Below the pieces are notes generated by a model, which did not search any database, was not told where the DNA came from, and was given only the letters and a program-made list of their open reading frames with translations. This document shows, in pieces, positions 35,318-48,223 of a stretch of DNA of 51,131 bases. Location of the stretch: contig NZ_NEGZ01000036.1 in the NCBI RefSeq assembly GCF_002127585.1, positions 1 to 51,131 on the forward strand. The letters are read 5' to 3'. Each line of letters opens with the position of its first letter. The first letter of the stretch is position 1. The DNA comes from Janthinobacterium sp. GW458P (GTDB taxonomy: Bacteria > Pseudomonadota > Gammaproteobacteria > Burkholderiales > Burkholderiaceae_D). The translations under genes and the position numbers were made by a program.

Positions 35318-35399
35318 GGTCAATGGCGGGCAAGCGGCGCTAGCATGAGGCACGGTCGCATCGCGAGCATAAACCAGTACCCTTACGGAAGGAATAGCC

Positions 35400-36128
35400 A
35401 TGTCTATCGAAAATCGCTGTCGCCAGGCCGCCGCTGCCTGCTGCTTCATGCTGCTGGCGTCGGGGCCAGCCATGGCGCAAAGCGACAGCCTCCAGAGCAG
35501 CGCACCCGATCTTGCCGCCAAGTCGATGGAAAGCGCCAACAAGCGCGTGGAAGCCGCCATTCCAGTGGTGCACGCACTGCAGGCCGATGCGCGCATGCAG
35601 CCGTTGCTGCAACAAGCCAAAGGCATGTTGATCATTCCCTCGTACGGCCGCGCGGCGCTGGGGATAGGCGCTCAAGGGGGCGGCGGGCTGTTGCTTGTCA
35701 GGCGTCCCGATGGCAGCTGGAGCGGACCAGCCTTCTACAACCTGGGCGGCTTGACGCTGGGTTTGCAGGCCGGCGCCGAAGGCGGCCCTGTCGTGATGGT
35801 CTTGAACAATGACAAGGCCGTCAACGCGGTCATGAAGAAAAACAACTTTTCCCTCAACGCCGCAGCGGGGTTGACCGTGGTCAACTGGCGGAAAATGGCG
35901 CAAGGCACGGTGGGCATAGGCGACGTCGTGGCCTGGAGCGCAACAAAAGGCCTGTTCGGCGATGTCGTGGCCGTGGGACTGAGCGACATCCGCTTCAACC
36001 AGCATTTGACGGATGCCTTTTACGGACGCACCTTGTCGCCCAAGGATTTTGCAACAGGAGACATCGACGATGCCCGCGCCGCGCCCTTGCAGCAAGCGCT
36101 GAGCGACGCTTCGGCAATGCCGAAATAG
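35400..36128 (+). CDS. SYLF-domain exported protein, copy 2
   Basis: 242 residues, with a GGAAGGA ribosome site. The signal peptide ends ASGPAMA. The SYLF body ([72 protein letters not shown]) parallels the copy at 18038-18769 along its whole length, so the two are paralogues. An alcohol dehydrogenase gene follows after 35 bp, probably on the same transcript. The FNR-like box at 35304 lies upstream. Confidence 0.86.
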   Translation: MSIENRCRQAAAACCFMLLASGPAMAQSDSLQSSAPDLAAKSMESANKRVEAAIPVVHALQADARMQPLLQQAKGMLIIPSYGRAALGIGAQGGGGLLLVRRPDGSWSGPAFYNLGGLTLGLQAGAEGGPVVMVLNNDKAVNAVMKKNNFSLNAAAGLTVVNWRKMAQGTVGIGDVVAWSATKGLFGDVVAVGLSDIRFNQHLTDAFYGRTLSPKDFATGDIDDARAAPLQQALSDASAMPK

Positions 36129-36163
36129 TTCCGCAATGCCTGACATTGACGGAGGGAGCTGCC

Positions 36164-37165
36164 ATGCGGGCAATGGTTCTGGAACACGGCGGGCTTGGCG
36201 CGCGACTGCATGCACTGGAACGTCCTGTGCCGGTACCAACGGCACAGGACGTGCTCCTGCGGGTGCTGGCCTGCGGCGTATGCCGCACCGATCTGCACCA
36301 GCTCGATGGCGAACTGCCGGCGCACCGCATGCCGGTCGTGCCTGGACATGAAATTGTCGGCACGGTGGTTGCCATCGGCGCCCAGGTAAGCAATCTGCAG
36401 ATCGGTTGCCGCGTGGGCGTGCCCTGGCTGGCCGGCAGTTGCGGCGCCTGCGCGTATTGTTGTTCTGGCCGGGAAAATCTGTGCGATGCCGCGCGCTTTA
36501 CCGGCTACGACCGCGATGGCGGCTATGCCGAGTACACATTGGCCGACGCCCGCTACTGCCTGCCGCTGCCCGCTGGCCATGACGACGCGCACGCAGCCCC
36601 GCTGCTGTGTGCAGGACTCATCGGCTACCGCGCCTATGCCATGACGGGCGCGGCGCGCAGGCTCGGCATCTACGGCTTCGGTGCTGCCGGACATATCGTG
36701 GCGCAACTGGCGGTAGCCCAAGGGCGCGAGGTCTACGCATTCACGCGTGACGGCGACTTGCGCACGCAACATTTCGCCCGCTCGCTGGGGGCCACATGGG
36801 CGGGGGCGTCGACGGGGCCGGCCCCGGTAGCGCTGGACGCGGCCATTCTGTTCGCGCCGGATGGCGCTTTGGTGCCCCTGGCACTGGCCGCCTGCGCCAA
36901 AGGGGCCACGGTGGTCTGCGCCGGCATCCACATGAGCGACTTGCCCGCCATGCCCTATTGCCTGCTGTGGGGAGAACGCAGCGTGCGCTCGGTAGCCAAC
37001 CTGACCCGCGCCGACGGCGTGGCCTTCATGGCGCTCGCGGAGCGTTTCAATCTCAAGACGGCGCCATCGGTCTATCCGCTGCTGCAAGCGAACGAGGCGC
37101 TGGCGGACTTGCGCGCCGGGCGCTTTGACGGCGCCGCCGTGCTGCTGCCCAAGCGCATGCCCTGA
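36164..37165 (+). CDS. Zinc-dependent alcohol dehydrogenase
   Basis: 333 residues from the ATG at 36164 (GGAGGGAG five bases upstream). MDR-family: catalytic-zinc CGVCRTDLH (C37) and GHEIVG (H62, E63), structural-zinc cysteines in CGACAYCCSGRENLC, and a Rossmann glycine motif YGFGAAGH. It would interconvert alcohols and aldehydes with NAD(P)H. In an FNR-controlled unit a fermentative role, disposing of NADH as alcohol, is reasonable, but substrate is not shown by sequence. Confidence 0.9.
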   Translation: MRAMVLEHGGLGARLHALERPVPVPTAQDVLLRVLACGVCRTDLHQLDGELPAHRMPVVPGHEIVGTVVAIGAQVSNLQIGCRVGVPWLAGSCGACAYCCSGRENLCDAARFTGYDRDGGYAEYTLADARYCLPLPAGHDDAHAAPLLCAGLIGYRAYAMTGAARRLGIYGFGAAGHIVAQLAVAQGREVYAFTRDGDLRTQHFARSLGATWAGASTGPAPVALDAAILFAPDGALVPLALAACAKGATVVCAGIHMSDLPAMPYCLLWGERSVRSVANLTRADGVAFMALAERFNLKTAPSVYPLLQANEALADLRAGRFDGAAVLLPKRMP

Positions 37166-37278
37166 AGGAATGTGCAACAAGGTAGGCCGCAAAGCCCGCT
37201 GCGATGGCGCCCTCAGGGTCAGGTTTGGGCGGGCCCGGGCGCTGCCGGCTACAAATTCCTGATGCGTTTCTGAAGCGT

Positions 37279-37319
37279 GCAGGTGTTCCCCTACATTGAA
37301 TGCCTTGAAATTACTACAC
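37279..37319 (+). promoter_or_regulatory. Promoter element shared with fnr
   Basis: GCAGGTGTTCCCCTAC, then 16 bases, then TTACTACAC. The fnr/response-regulator intergenic region has GTAGGGGATTCCCTAC, 17 bases, TTACTACAC (23512-23553). This is the only such match I noticed elsewhere in the window. Confidence 0.5.
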
Positions 37320-37459
37320 GAAGCGGAGAGTTTATCCCGTGCCTAACGAGCGCATCCGGGCTCATACTGTGTCCTAATGGAAACAAATACAGGAGCCACG
37401 CATCTCCGCGGCGCGCAGGTGTCCGGATTGTGAATTTTCTTCTGCACGGAGGTTCCTTG

Positions 37460-38755
37460 ATGAACAAAAACGTTCCCGACGTCCGCCTCGCCTTCCCGCC
37501 AGACGAAAATCCGCACTATATTCGCGCCGTCACGCAAGTGGGCGATGTGCAGGAAGTGATCGCCCATGTGGACATCTTCGAAAGCAATGGCATGAAGCTG
37601 CTTGCCAAGGGTGCGCGCATTGACGGCCGTCAATTCAAGCGCCTGACCCAGCACCGCCTCACTGCACCGCTGGACAGCATGCTCACGGCAGAATTCCCCG
37701 TCAATGCGCCCAGCCTTGCGGTGGAGCTGGACAAGATTATCCAGCATGAAACTGTTTATCGGCGCATCTTGGCGCGCACGGGCGACCCGCATGCCATTAA
37801 ACAAGCCATCGCCTGCGCGCAGCTGGCGCCAGAGGTCATGTTACGTTTGACGGTCATGCGCAAATGCCGTCCCGAGCTGTTCATGCATTCGATACATACC
37901 GCACTGATCGCCTTCGCCTTGGCGCAGAGCCTCGGTCTGCCAGAGGGGCAACGGGACTCGATACTGCTGGGAGCACTTTGCCATGATTTCGGCGAGATGC
38001 ATACCGACCCCGAAATACTTGCTGCGGAGCACGACATCACACCCGAAGAACGCCGCTACATTCATGTTCATCCCATCACCGGCCATGTCCTCGTTCAAGG
38101 CTTGCCCGGTTTTTCTAGCGATGCGACGCAAGCCATTCTGCAGCATCATGAACGACTCGACGGCAGCGGCTATCCGCATGCCCTGCAGGGCAACAGCATT
38201 GCGGTGCATGCAAGAGTACTGGCTGTCGCCGATGTTGCGGAGGCTGCAATCCGGCGCTTTGATCTCCTGCGTGTCGAGATGCTGTTCAGGCTAGGTCAGA
38301 AGCGCTTTGACGCCCACATCGTCAATGCCTTGCGCGACCTGCTGCACATCACCACGAACGACGCACAGGATATGCGCCTGGCCCGCAACGCGACTGCCCA
38401 GGTGCAGCATATGGCTGCAGTACTGGAAACGTGGACTACCTTGCGCGCCATCCTCAAGCAGGAAGCTGCCCCGGCAAAGGCCGATAGCACTGCATGGACA
38501 TTCCTGTTCGAACGCATGGCCACCATGCGCTCGTTGATCCTGCAGGCAGGTTTCGATCCGGAAAGCATGGCAAGCATGCTGGTCCTTGCCCAGGATGACC
38601 CCGACATGTTACGGGAATTGCGCCGCATGCTCGACGAGCTGGAGTGGCTGGCATCCGACCTGGCCCATGAAATCGACCGGCGCTCGCCGCAACTGAGTCC
38701 CCTGGCGCAAGCTGCGCTAACTGCATTGCTGGCGCAGTTACACCAGATGAAGTAG
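37460..38755 (+). CDS. HD-GYP domain c-di-GMP phosphodiesterase
   Basis: 431 residues from the ATG at 37460, preceded by GGAGG seven bases away; the frame is open 61 codons upstream without a site. Residues ~130-300 hold the HD-GYP core: LCHDFGEMH (HD 175-176), HVHPITGHVLV, and HHERLDGSGYP (229-239), the motif for c-di-GMP hydrolysis. The N-terminal ~125 residues contain no recognised sensor; the C-terminal ~120 are helical. Together with two GGDEF proteins in this window it gives both synthesis and breakdown of c-di-GMP. The promoter shares an element with that of fnr. Confidence 0.9.
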   Translation: MNKNVPDVRLAFPPDENPHYIRAVTQVGDVQEVIAHVDIFESNGMKLLAKGARIDGRQFKRLTQHRLTAPLDSMLTAEFPVNAPSLAVELDKIIQHETVYRRILARTGDPHAIKQAIACAQLAPEVMLRLTVMRKCRPELFMHSIHTALIAFALAQSLGLPEGQRDSILLGALCHDFGEMHTDPEILAAEHDITPEERRYIHVHPITGHVLVQGLPGFSSDATQAILQHHERLDGSGYPHALQGNSIAVHARVLAVADVAEAAIRRFDLLRVEMLFRLGQKRFDAHIVNALRDLLHITTNDAQDMRLARNATAQVQHMAAVLETWTTLRAILKQEAAPAKADSTAWTFLFERMATMRSLILQAGFDPESMASMLVLAQDDPDMLRELRRMLDELEWLASDLAHEIDRRSPQLSPLAQAALTALLAQLHQMK

Positions 38756-38879
38756 CGGCACATGCCCGGGAGATCGCACAAGATCTGCCTGCCAAGTGAG
38801 CAATGCAGTGAAGATTACCCTGTCATGTCAATCCGCATCATTTAAATGCGCACCGAGGTGGCGCATGACAAATGCACGG

Positions 38880-39575
38880 AAAGATAGCGTGATGACCCGG
38901 TTTGCGCCCGGACCGATCGATTGCACGAATGGGGCCAGTTCAACATATCGTCCCTGCCCAACGCATGGGTCACGGCCTTCATGGCCACGCCATCGGCCCG
39001 TTCTTCCGTACGTTAAAATACCGTCAACTGCTTCGCGACATAGTCGGCATGCTGGCCCGCCAGGCGCGGAAATGCCGCCATGCCCTCCCCTTTGGCGCCG
39101 TGGCAGGCAGCACGGGCCGGCACGCCAGCAGCGCCGATGCCGTCGGCATAAATGGCCTGCCATGGGTTGCCAGCGAAGGATAGTTGTTCAATGTGAGGCC
39201 GAGGATCAGGTCGCGATTCACGTCGATCAGGCGATCCGCATAGCGCAGCTCGAAATTATCGGAGGCCCATTTGCCGTGCCAGCCTACCGTGTCGGGCTTC
39301 TGATTGTCGTGGTTGTATAGGTTGCCTGGGCAAACACGCCAATATTGCCAGTCACTTTTCCTGCCAGGAACACGCTTCCCGTCTGGAACAAGACTGCGGC
39401 GTCCTCGGCGAATGGCGTATCCGCTGTAGGAGACGAGCTTTTGGTCAAGCTCACGAGCCCCATCGCCGACTGCGGGATGGCCCGCGCGCCTATCGTATTG
39501 CCGCTCAACTTGAACAGACGGCCGTAGCTGCTCAGTTCCGGGAACTGGCCACCCGTGCTGTTTGTCCTGCGTCAT
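38880..39575 (-). pseudogene. Decayed cytochrome c gene
   Basis: Protein-like sequence on the minus strand is spread over several frames. One frame (to ~39300) reads NSTGGQFPELSSYGRLFKLS and LFQTGSVFLAGKVTGNIGVF; another (~39300-39180) SDNFELRYADRLIDVNRDLI; a third (~39160-39015) ARAACHGAKGEGMAAFPRLA then GQHADYVAKQLTVF; a last piece (near 38905) reads FVQSIGPGANR. The pieces together resemble an outer-membrane-associated cytochrome with a C-terminal c-type heme domain. The heme motif should read CxxCH but here is RAACH, so the first Cys is lost. The 5' end, including the N-terminal heme site, is missing. Frameshifts plus the lost ligand make it non-functional. Confidence 0.7.
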
Positions 39576-39639
39576 GGCGCCTGGCTCGAAGAAATTCTGA
39601 TTATCGACGGCAAGATGGTCTGATCCGCATTGCCGTGTA

Positions 39640-42186
<2,547 letters not shown>

Positions 42187-42436
42187 GGCATCGAACCTTT
42201 CCCTGCATGGCAGATCGTTGTGGTTAGTCGTGGCCAAGCTGCGTGTGGTCGCAGTCTTAAGCGTAGCACAATTGCAACACAAAGAGCCACGAGTTCATGC
42301 TCTGCTGCATTATGGCCGCCAGGCGAGATCAAAGGGTCTCTCGGGCGCTGCTCTCCTGCCATGTGACTTTGCCGGCTTCCTTCGAGCGTGCCACGGCGTC
42401 ACTCAAAATTTCCAGTACGGCATTACCGGGAGCTTC

Positions 42437-42625
42437 GTCAACACGTTTAAACGGGACTATGCCAGCTTGAAGGACCGCAACAGCGCAGAAATCTTTCTGG
42501 CTCAGCTGCCAGACGCTATGATGCACTTCAACGAGGTCCATCCACATTCGGCCCTGAAACGGAAATTGCCTCGCCTGTTTAGGAGGGAGCTAGCGCGCCG
42601 GGCTCAGGAAAGCGGCGCGAGCTAA
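42437..42625 (+). pseudogene. Truncated IS3-family transposase C-terminus
   Basis: The last ~62 codons of an IS3-type OrfB: SFVNTFKRDYASLKDRN, then MMHFNEVHPHSALKRKLPRLF, the conserved end of the DDE domain with its terminal N-x-x-x-P-H-S-A-L motif. The catalytic residues and 5' half are absent, so it is a relic. It opens the scar region that follows the P-type ATPase gene. Confidence 0.8.
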
Positions 42626-42629
42626 ACGG

Positions 42630-43250
42630 TTGGCGGTGTCTGTTTATGCAGGGGCAAAATCAGTATGGATTACCGATTATTTTTTGTATGAAAAATACGG
42701 TTGGGGCAAGGACTGGAGCCGGCACGACATGGGCATGCAAAGCGAGTGGAAGGAAAAGCCCAGCACGACCTTTCCTGGCAAACTCAACGAAGCGACCCGG
42801 CTCAATCCATTGTTCGCCCTGAAAAGCGCATGACACAGGGATTGATGGCGTGTGGAAAGTGCAAAGGGGCGACCCGCACAATGGCGGCAAGCCGTATGCA
42901 ATCGTGGAATCGAAGGCGTCGAAGGTGGGAACGGCACCGAAGAATGCCTCCTGCAAGCCCGGCGTGAAAAATAAGCTGATGGATAACGCGCGGCGGATCA
43001 AGGACGCGGCGCTGCCGAAATCTGAAGATTTGCTCGAACCGGATACCAGCGAAGGTGAGCCAAATGGACCGCCAGTTCCGACTGGGGGGACGCCCTGGCA
43101 GACCGGGAGGTGCCGGAGTAAAACCAAAGGAAAACACGCCAGCAACAAAAGCGCCGGCAGCATCGAACACAGGAACATCGAGCGAAATTATTGTACAGAT
43201 GAGTCGCGCTTGGATTGTGAAGAACATCAAGAGCGCCGTTGGACATGAAT
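42630..43250 (+). pseudogene. Decayed polymorphic-toxin C-terminal domain (PD-(D/E)XK-like)
   Basis: Three frames join into one protein-like sequence. Frame 1 (42630-42833) reads KYGWGKDWSRHDMGMQSEWK and ends in a stop. Frame 2 takes up at once with AHDTGIDGVWKVQRGDP then NGGKPYAIVESKASKVGT, then DLLEPDTSEGEPNGPPVP. Frame 3 (from ~43085) continues GRPGRPGGAGVKPKEN and SSEIIVQMSRAWIVKNIKSA. The D in GIDGVW and ExK in VESK fit a restriction-endonuclease-like nuclease domain of the kind carried by T6SS/Rhs-type effectors. The frame breaks sit at AAAAGCGC (~42828) and a G6 run (~43083). No delivery domain is present; only a relic remains. Confidence 0.6.
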
Positions 43251-43251
43251 T

Positions 43252-43471
43252 ATGCAAGCTCAATTCGTTGAAGCTGCCGCAGGCCTTCGAGGCCATGGAG
43301 GACTTTTTGGACAAACCAGAGGGATTTCGACGTACTAGCGCAAGACGGAGGCGGGATTGCCTGGAATGAGGATGCAACTGACCACGGGCGTGGAAGTCAT
43401 CTCGAAACGAGATTGGTTCGATTTCTTCGGATTCCGCCTGATGATAGTGAGATTCCCTTGCCGACTCATAG
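43252..43471 (+). pseudogene. Probable immunity-gene remnant cut by the IS element
   Basis: After the toxin relic, one frame reads LNSLKLPQAFEAMEDFLDKP and, after a break near 43315, another reads DFDVLAQDGGGIAWNEDATD then ETRLVRFLRIPPDDSEIPLP, running into the IS end. This is compact, acidic, protein-like sequence in the place where a cognate immunity gene would stand. The family is not recognised. The IS3 element at 43472 appears to have removed its 3' end. Confidence 0.45.
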
Positions 43472-44705
<1,234 letters not shown>

Positions 44706-45030
44706 CTTGTACCTCACTGATCCCACGACGACATCTAGTCTAGCTAGTCGGTCCCCTTCCCTTCAGAGACTTCTGCCCCGCACGTGCACGAGCTGGTTGA
44801 GCTTCGGCGGTTTTCTGTGTGAACTCCCCATGGCTACACGCTTTGCGACGTTAATCTCGGGTTTCGCGGCGCGCGGCGCAATCGATTCGAGTTCTCTTTC
44901 GCATCATTTCCGCTCTGCAACGATGCATTTAAATTAAGTGTTGCGTTGAGCGATTGAATCAGCAACCCAAAGCAGCCTTTCAAAGGCTGCGTTTTGCTTA
45001 CGTCAAGTGTGTATAACGAACATTGATGCG
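44706..45030. other. Intergenic region between IS and ABC permease
   Basis: 325 bp of lower G+C content than the neighbours. No supported gene. It contains a terminator hairpin at 44972-44999. Confidence 0.5.
44972..44999. terminator. Terminator of the ABC exporter operon
   Basis: GCAGCC-TTTCAAA-GGCTGC with A/T-rich flanks on both sides (CCCAAA before, GTTTTGC after). It lies 40 bp past the permease stop on the minus strand. Confidence 0.65.
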
Positions 45031-47472
45031 TTACATTCGAAGGGCATTGGCGGGACGGACCTTCATCGCGATCCACGCTTGTCGACTGGCTGCCGCCAAT
45101 GCAACGACGCTGGTCACGACGAACGCGAGCAGTAAGGTCAAGTATCCGACAGGTGCCGTTTCGACCCAAGTAGACAGATAACGTGCGATGGCCACTGCTG
45201 CTACCGGCAATCCAATTGATGCGGCTACCAACAGCATAGTTCCGACGCCGCGCAAGACCAGCAGTCCGATAGCAACGTCACCTGCACCATGCAGCTTGCG
45301 CAAGACGATTTCGCGAGCGCGGCGCTGCACCGTATCGGCCGACAGAACGTAGCTTCCAAATGCTGCAAGGGTTAGGGCGAGACCTGTTGCCAATGCGAGT
45401 AGGCTGGCCATGCGCGCATCGTCAGCATAATTGGCGGCGAGGACGCTCGACGCTGGCTGGATAGACGCAATGGCCGAGGGAAAATAACTTGGCCATAGGG
45501 ACCTGATGACATTCACCACCTTTGCCGGGTCGCCATCCGTGCGCACGCTCAAGGCACTACCGCCTGTGCTCAATTGGAACGCCATCGGCGCCGGTGCTTC
45601 GCGCAATGACTGGAACCGCAGTGGTGGCGCGATCCCGATGACACGACCTGGGACCGGCTTGTTATCAAAACTTGTCGTGATGACGATTTGACCAAGTGCT
45701 GCGCGTGCGTCGGCAAAGCCGAGCTGGCGTGCTGCAAGTGCATTGAGGACCAGCGGCACGGGGTCGTCGTCACGGTCCAGGATTTGATCGAATAAGCGCC
45801 CGGCTTCCGGCTTGATGGCGTAAAGCATAAAAAAATTGCGGCTAACTTGCTTGATTTCCATCGTGGCACTGGTGCCATCCGGACGTTTCAGGTCGCGGCG
45901 CCACATGTCGTTATGACGGCCGATCGCGTCATCCGACACAGCCACGTCTTGTACCCCGTGCGCAGCCGCCAAAGCCGTCATCAGGCCGCGCGCTGGCGCG
46001 CTGTATTTGACCTGTTCAGGCATATCGACGATGAGTATGGAGGCCGGGTCGAATCCAGGCGACGCACGCATGGCGTAACTTGTCTGCCAGGCGATGGCTA
46101 AGGTCACACTGGCAAATCCAATCGCTGCGGTGAGCTGCGCCACGGTCATGCCGCGCCGCAGTCGCGCAGTCGCACGCGATTCAGTTGCCGTGCGCCCGGC
46201 CAATGATTTTGCCGAAGGGACAGACCAGGCGATCCACGCCGGCCAGGCCGCCGTCAACAGCCCGAGCCCGACGACAAGAGTACCGACCCAACCCAGGTCG
46301 CCAACCGTGAACGCGTCGTTGAGTTGGCGATCGACCAGGGTCGAAAACAGCGGCAGTGCCAGCCATGCCAGGAGTAACCCGACAGAAGCCGCTAAGAACG
46401 TGATCAGCCATGCCTCCGCCAGCAATTCCAGCGCAATGCTCCACCCTGAGGCGCCGAGCACTTTACGCATGGCCAGTTCACGCTGGCGCCGCACTACCCG
46501 CACGGTCGCCAGGTTCACGAAATTGATCGAAGCCAGAACAAGGATGAGCACGGCGACGGCGGCAAGGCCGGCAACGACCACTGGATCGCCCCGCTGGCCG
46601 GCGCCGGCGATGAAATTACCCTTGATGCCCGTATCGAAATACGCTGCGTCTAGCCGCGCTAGCGCGATGTCCATGACTGGCCGCCGGCCCAGGCGCGCCT
46701 TGACATCGGGGGCCTGCTGATGCAATGCTGGTGCGCCATCGACCGCGTCCTGCAACTGCCGGACAAGCATCGGCACGGACGCGCCGGTTTTCACACGCAC
46801 CAGGAGCTTGCCTGGCCAACCTTTGAGGCCGGTTCGCATTTCATCGCGGACATCGGCCGCAAGCGTTGAATCGGTGCCGAGTAGTGCTTCAAATGGCATG
46901 GTGGTATTCGCAGCCGGCGTACGCAGCACCGCGCCAACGCGTAACAATTTACCTTCCGCAAACAGACTGCGGCCCAGGGCTTGCTTGGTGCCAAACAAAC
47001 GCATTGCGGTCAATTCGGTGACCGCGATCTGATCCGGCGCTCCCAATGCGGTGGCAAGATCGCCCCGCACTGCCCTCAGGCCCAACATCTCGACAAAACC
47101 AGGCAAGACAGTCAGGCTTTTCAGGGCATGCAGCTTGCCGTCGACGTTCACCGTCAAGCCTGCTGTCTCGGGGCGTGATGGCAGGTAGCCGGTGGCCGCA
47201 GCCACACCGGGCGCTGCCGCTGCAACAGAGCGCAGCAGCAGCGGCGCCTGGTCGTACCAGGGACCCGTGGGATCGACGTTGTCGCGTTGTTTCACGACGT
47301 AGACATGTTCCACATCGGGCACTTCGGCATTATATTGCCAGCAGTAACGCACTAAGCCGAGAATCAGTATGGCTGAAGCGATGCCGATAGCCAGGGTGAC
47401 TATGGCAATGGCAGCGTAGGCGGGTTCCCGCCGCAGTGCGCGTGCGCTGTGGCGCATCGTGGTCAATAACAT
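45031..47472 (-). CDS. ABC transporter permease, MacB/FtsX type
   Basis: 813 residues, larger than single-module MacB permeases: two FtsX modules, each with a MacB-like periplasmic core. The first span is at ~20-42 (IAIVTLAIGIASAILILGLV), with groups of hydrophobic spans at ~300-420 and ~680-800. VNLATVRVVRRQRELAMRKV and RRAREIVLRKLHGA are the cytoplasmic coupling segments, and each module ends in the FtsX pattern. It has no ATPase domain; that is supplied by the gene 13 bp upstream. Together with the adaptor it would form an inner-membrane exporter that works from the periplasm. The substrate is unknown. Confidence 0.88.
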   Translation of the reverse strand: MLLTTMRHSARALRREPAYAAIAIVTLAIGIASAILILGLVRYCWQYNAEVPDVEHVYVVKQRDNVDPTGPWYDQAPLLLRSVAAAAPGVAAATGYLPSRPETAGLTVNVDGKLHALKSLTVLPGFVEMLGLRAVRGDLATALGAPDQIAVTELTAMRLFGTKQALGRSLFAEGKLLRVGAVLRTPAANTTMPFEALLGTDSTLAADVRDEMRTGLKGWPGKLLVRVKTGASVPMLVRQLQDAVDGAPALHQQAPDVKARLGRRPVMDIALARLDAAYFDTGIKGNFIAGAGQRGDPVVVAGLAAVAVLILVLASINFVNLATVRVVRRQRELAMRKVLGASGWSIALELLAEAWLITFLAASVGLLLAWLALPLFSTLVDRQLNDAFTVGDLGWVGTLVVGLGLLTAAWPAWIAWSVPSAKSLAGRTATESRATARLRRGMTVAQLTAAIGFASVTLAIAWQTSYAMRASPGFDPASILIVDMPEQVKYSAPARGLMTALAAAHGVQDVAVSDDAIGRHNDMWRRDLKRPDGTSATMEIKQVSRNFFMLYAIKPEAGRLFDQILDRDDDPVPLVLNALAARQLGFADARAALGQIVITTSFDNKPVPGRVIGIAPPLRFQSLREAPAPMAFQLSTGGSALSVRTDGDPAKVVNVIRSLWPSYFPSAIASIQPASSVLAANYADDARMASLLALATGLALTLAAFGSYVLSADTVQRRAREIVLRKLHGAGDVAIGLLVLRGVGTMLLVAASIGLPVAAVAIARYLSTWVETAPVGYLTLLLAFVVTSVVALAAASRQAWIAMKVRPANALRM

Positions 47473-47485
47473 GTTCGCTCTCCGG

Positions 47486-48166
47486 TCAGGCAGGCTGCAG
47501 GGCGTCGATCAGGATACGGCCGTCCAGCAGCCGTACCGTACGAGAAGCTTGCGCGGCGTGCGTCGGCGAGTGCGTCACCATGACGATGGTCGTGCCATCT
47601 GCATTGATCTGACGCAGAATGCGCATCACCTCGTCGCCGTGTGCCGTATCAAGATTACCCGTCGGCTCATCAGCAAGCAGCAGCGCTGGATTGGCCACGA
47701 GCGCGCGCGCGATGGCTACACGCTGTTGCTGTCCGCCGGAAAGTTGCGACGGACGGTGACCGGCGCGGTGCGCCACGCCTAGTTGATCAAGCATCGCGGC
47801 GACGCGAACCTTTCGTTGCGTCGCAGGCACATCCAGGTAATCAAGTGCCAATGCCACATTTTCGGCAACCGTCAATTCTTCGATCAGATTGAAATTCTGA
47901 AAAATAAAGCCGATACGTCCGCGCCGTATTCGGTTGAGCTGTGCCTCGCTCCAGCCCGCCACATTGCGACCGTCGAACCAGCATTCGCCACCATCGGGCG
48001 TGTCCAGCAGTCCCAGCATAGCCAGCAGTGTAGACTTGCCACAGCCGGACGGCCCGGTGATCGCCACATATTCACCCGCGGCGATGGTGAGGTCAATCCG
48101 GTCAAGCGCCGTTGTCTGCACCTCGCCGCCACGATATGTTTTCGTCATGTTGACGAGCCTGAACAT
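47486..48166 (-). CDS. ABC transporter ATP-binding protein (MacB/LolD-like)
   Basis: 226 residues from the ATG at 48166 (AGGAAAGC upstream). Walker [10 protein letters not shown] at 38-46, Q-loop FQNFNLI, signature LSGGQQQR, Walker [13 protein letters not shown] and switch His in [10 protein letters not shown]. It powers the permease encoded 13 bp downstream. The length and [11 protein letters not shown] segment place it in the MacB/LolD group. Confidence 0.94.
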   Translation of the reverse strand: MFRLVNMTKTYRGGEVQTTALDRIDLTIAAGEYVAITGPSGCGKSTLLAMLGLLDTPDGGECWFDGRNVAGWSEAQLNRIRRGRIGFIFQNFNLIEELTVAENVALALDYLDVPATQRKVRVAAMLDQLGVAHRAGHRPSQLSGGQQQRVAIARALVANPALLLADEPTGNLDTAHGDEVMRILRQINADGTTIVMVTHSPTHAAQASRTVRLLDGRILIDALQPA

Positions 48167-48223
48167 GCTTTCCTGTTGTGTGCGATTCAATTGCATGATT
48201 TTGTCATTTCCGTGAGAGACCTA

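Noticed and set aside
44706..44940. Short open frames after the IS element
   Set aside because: No start with ribosome site, no recognisable protein pattern.
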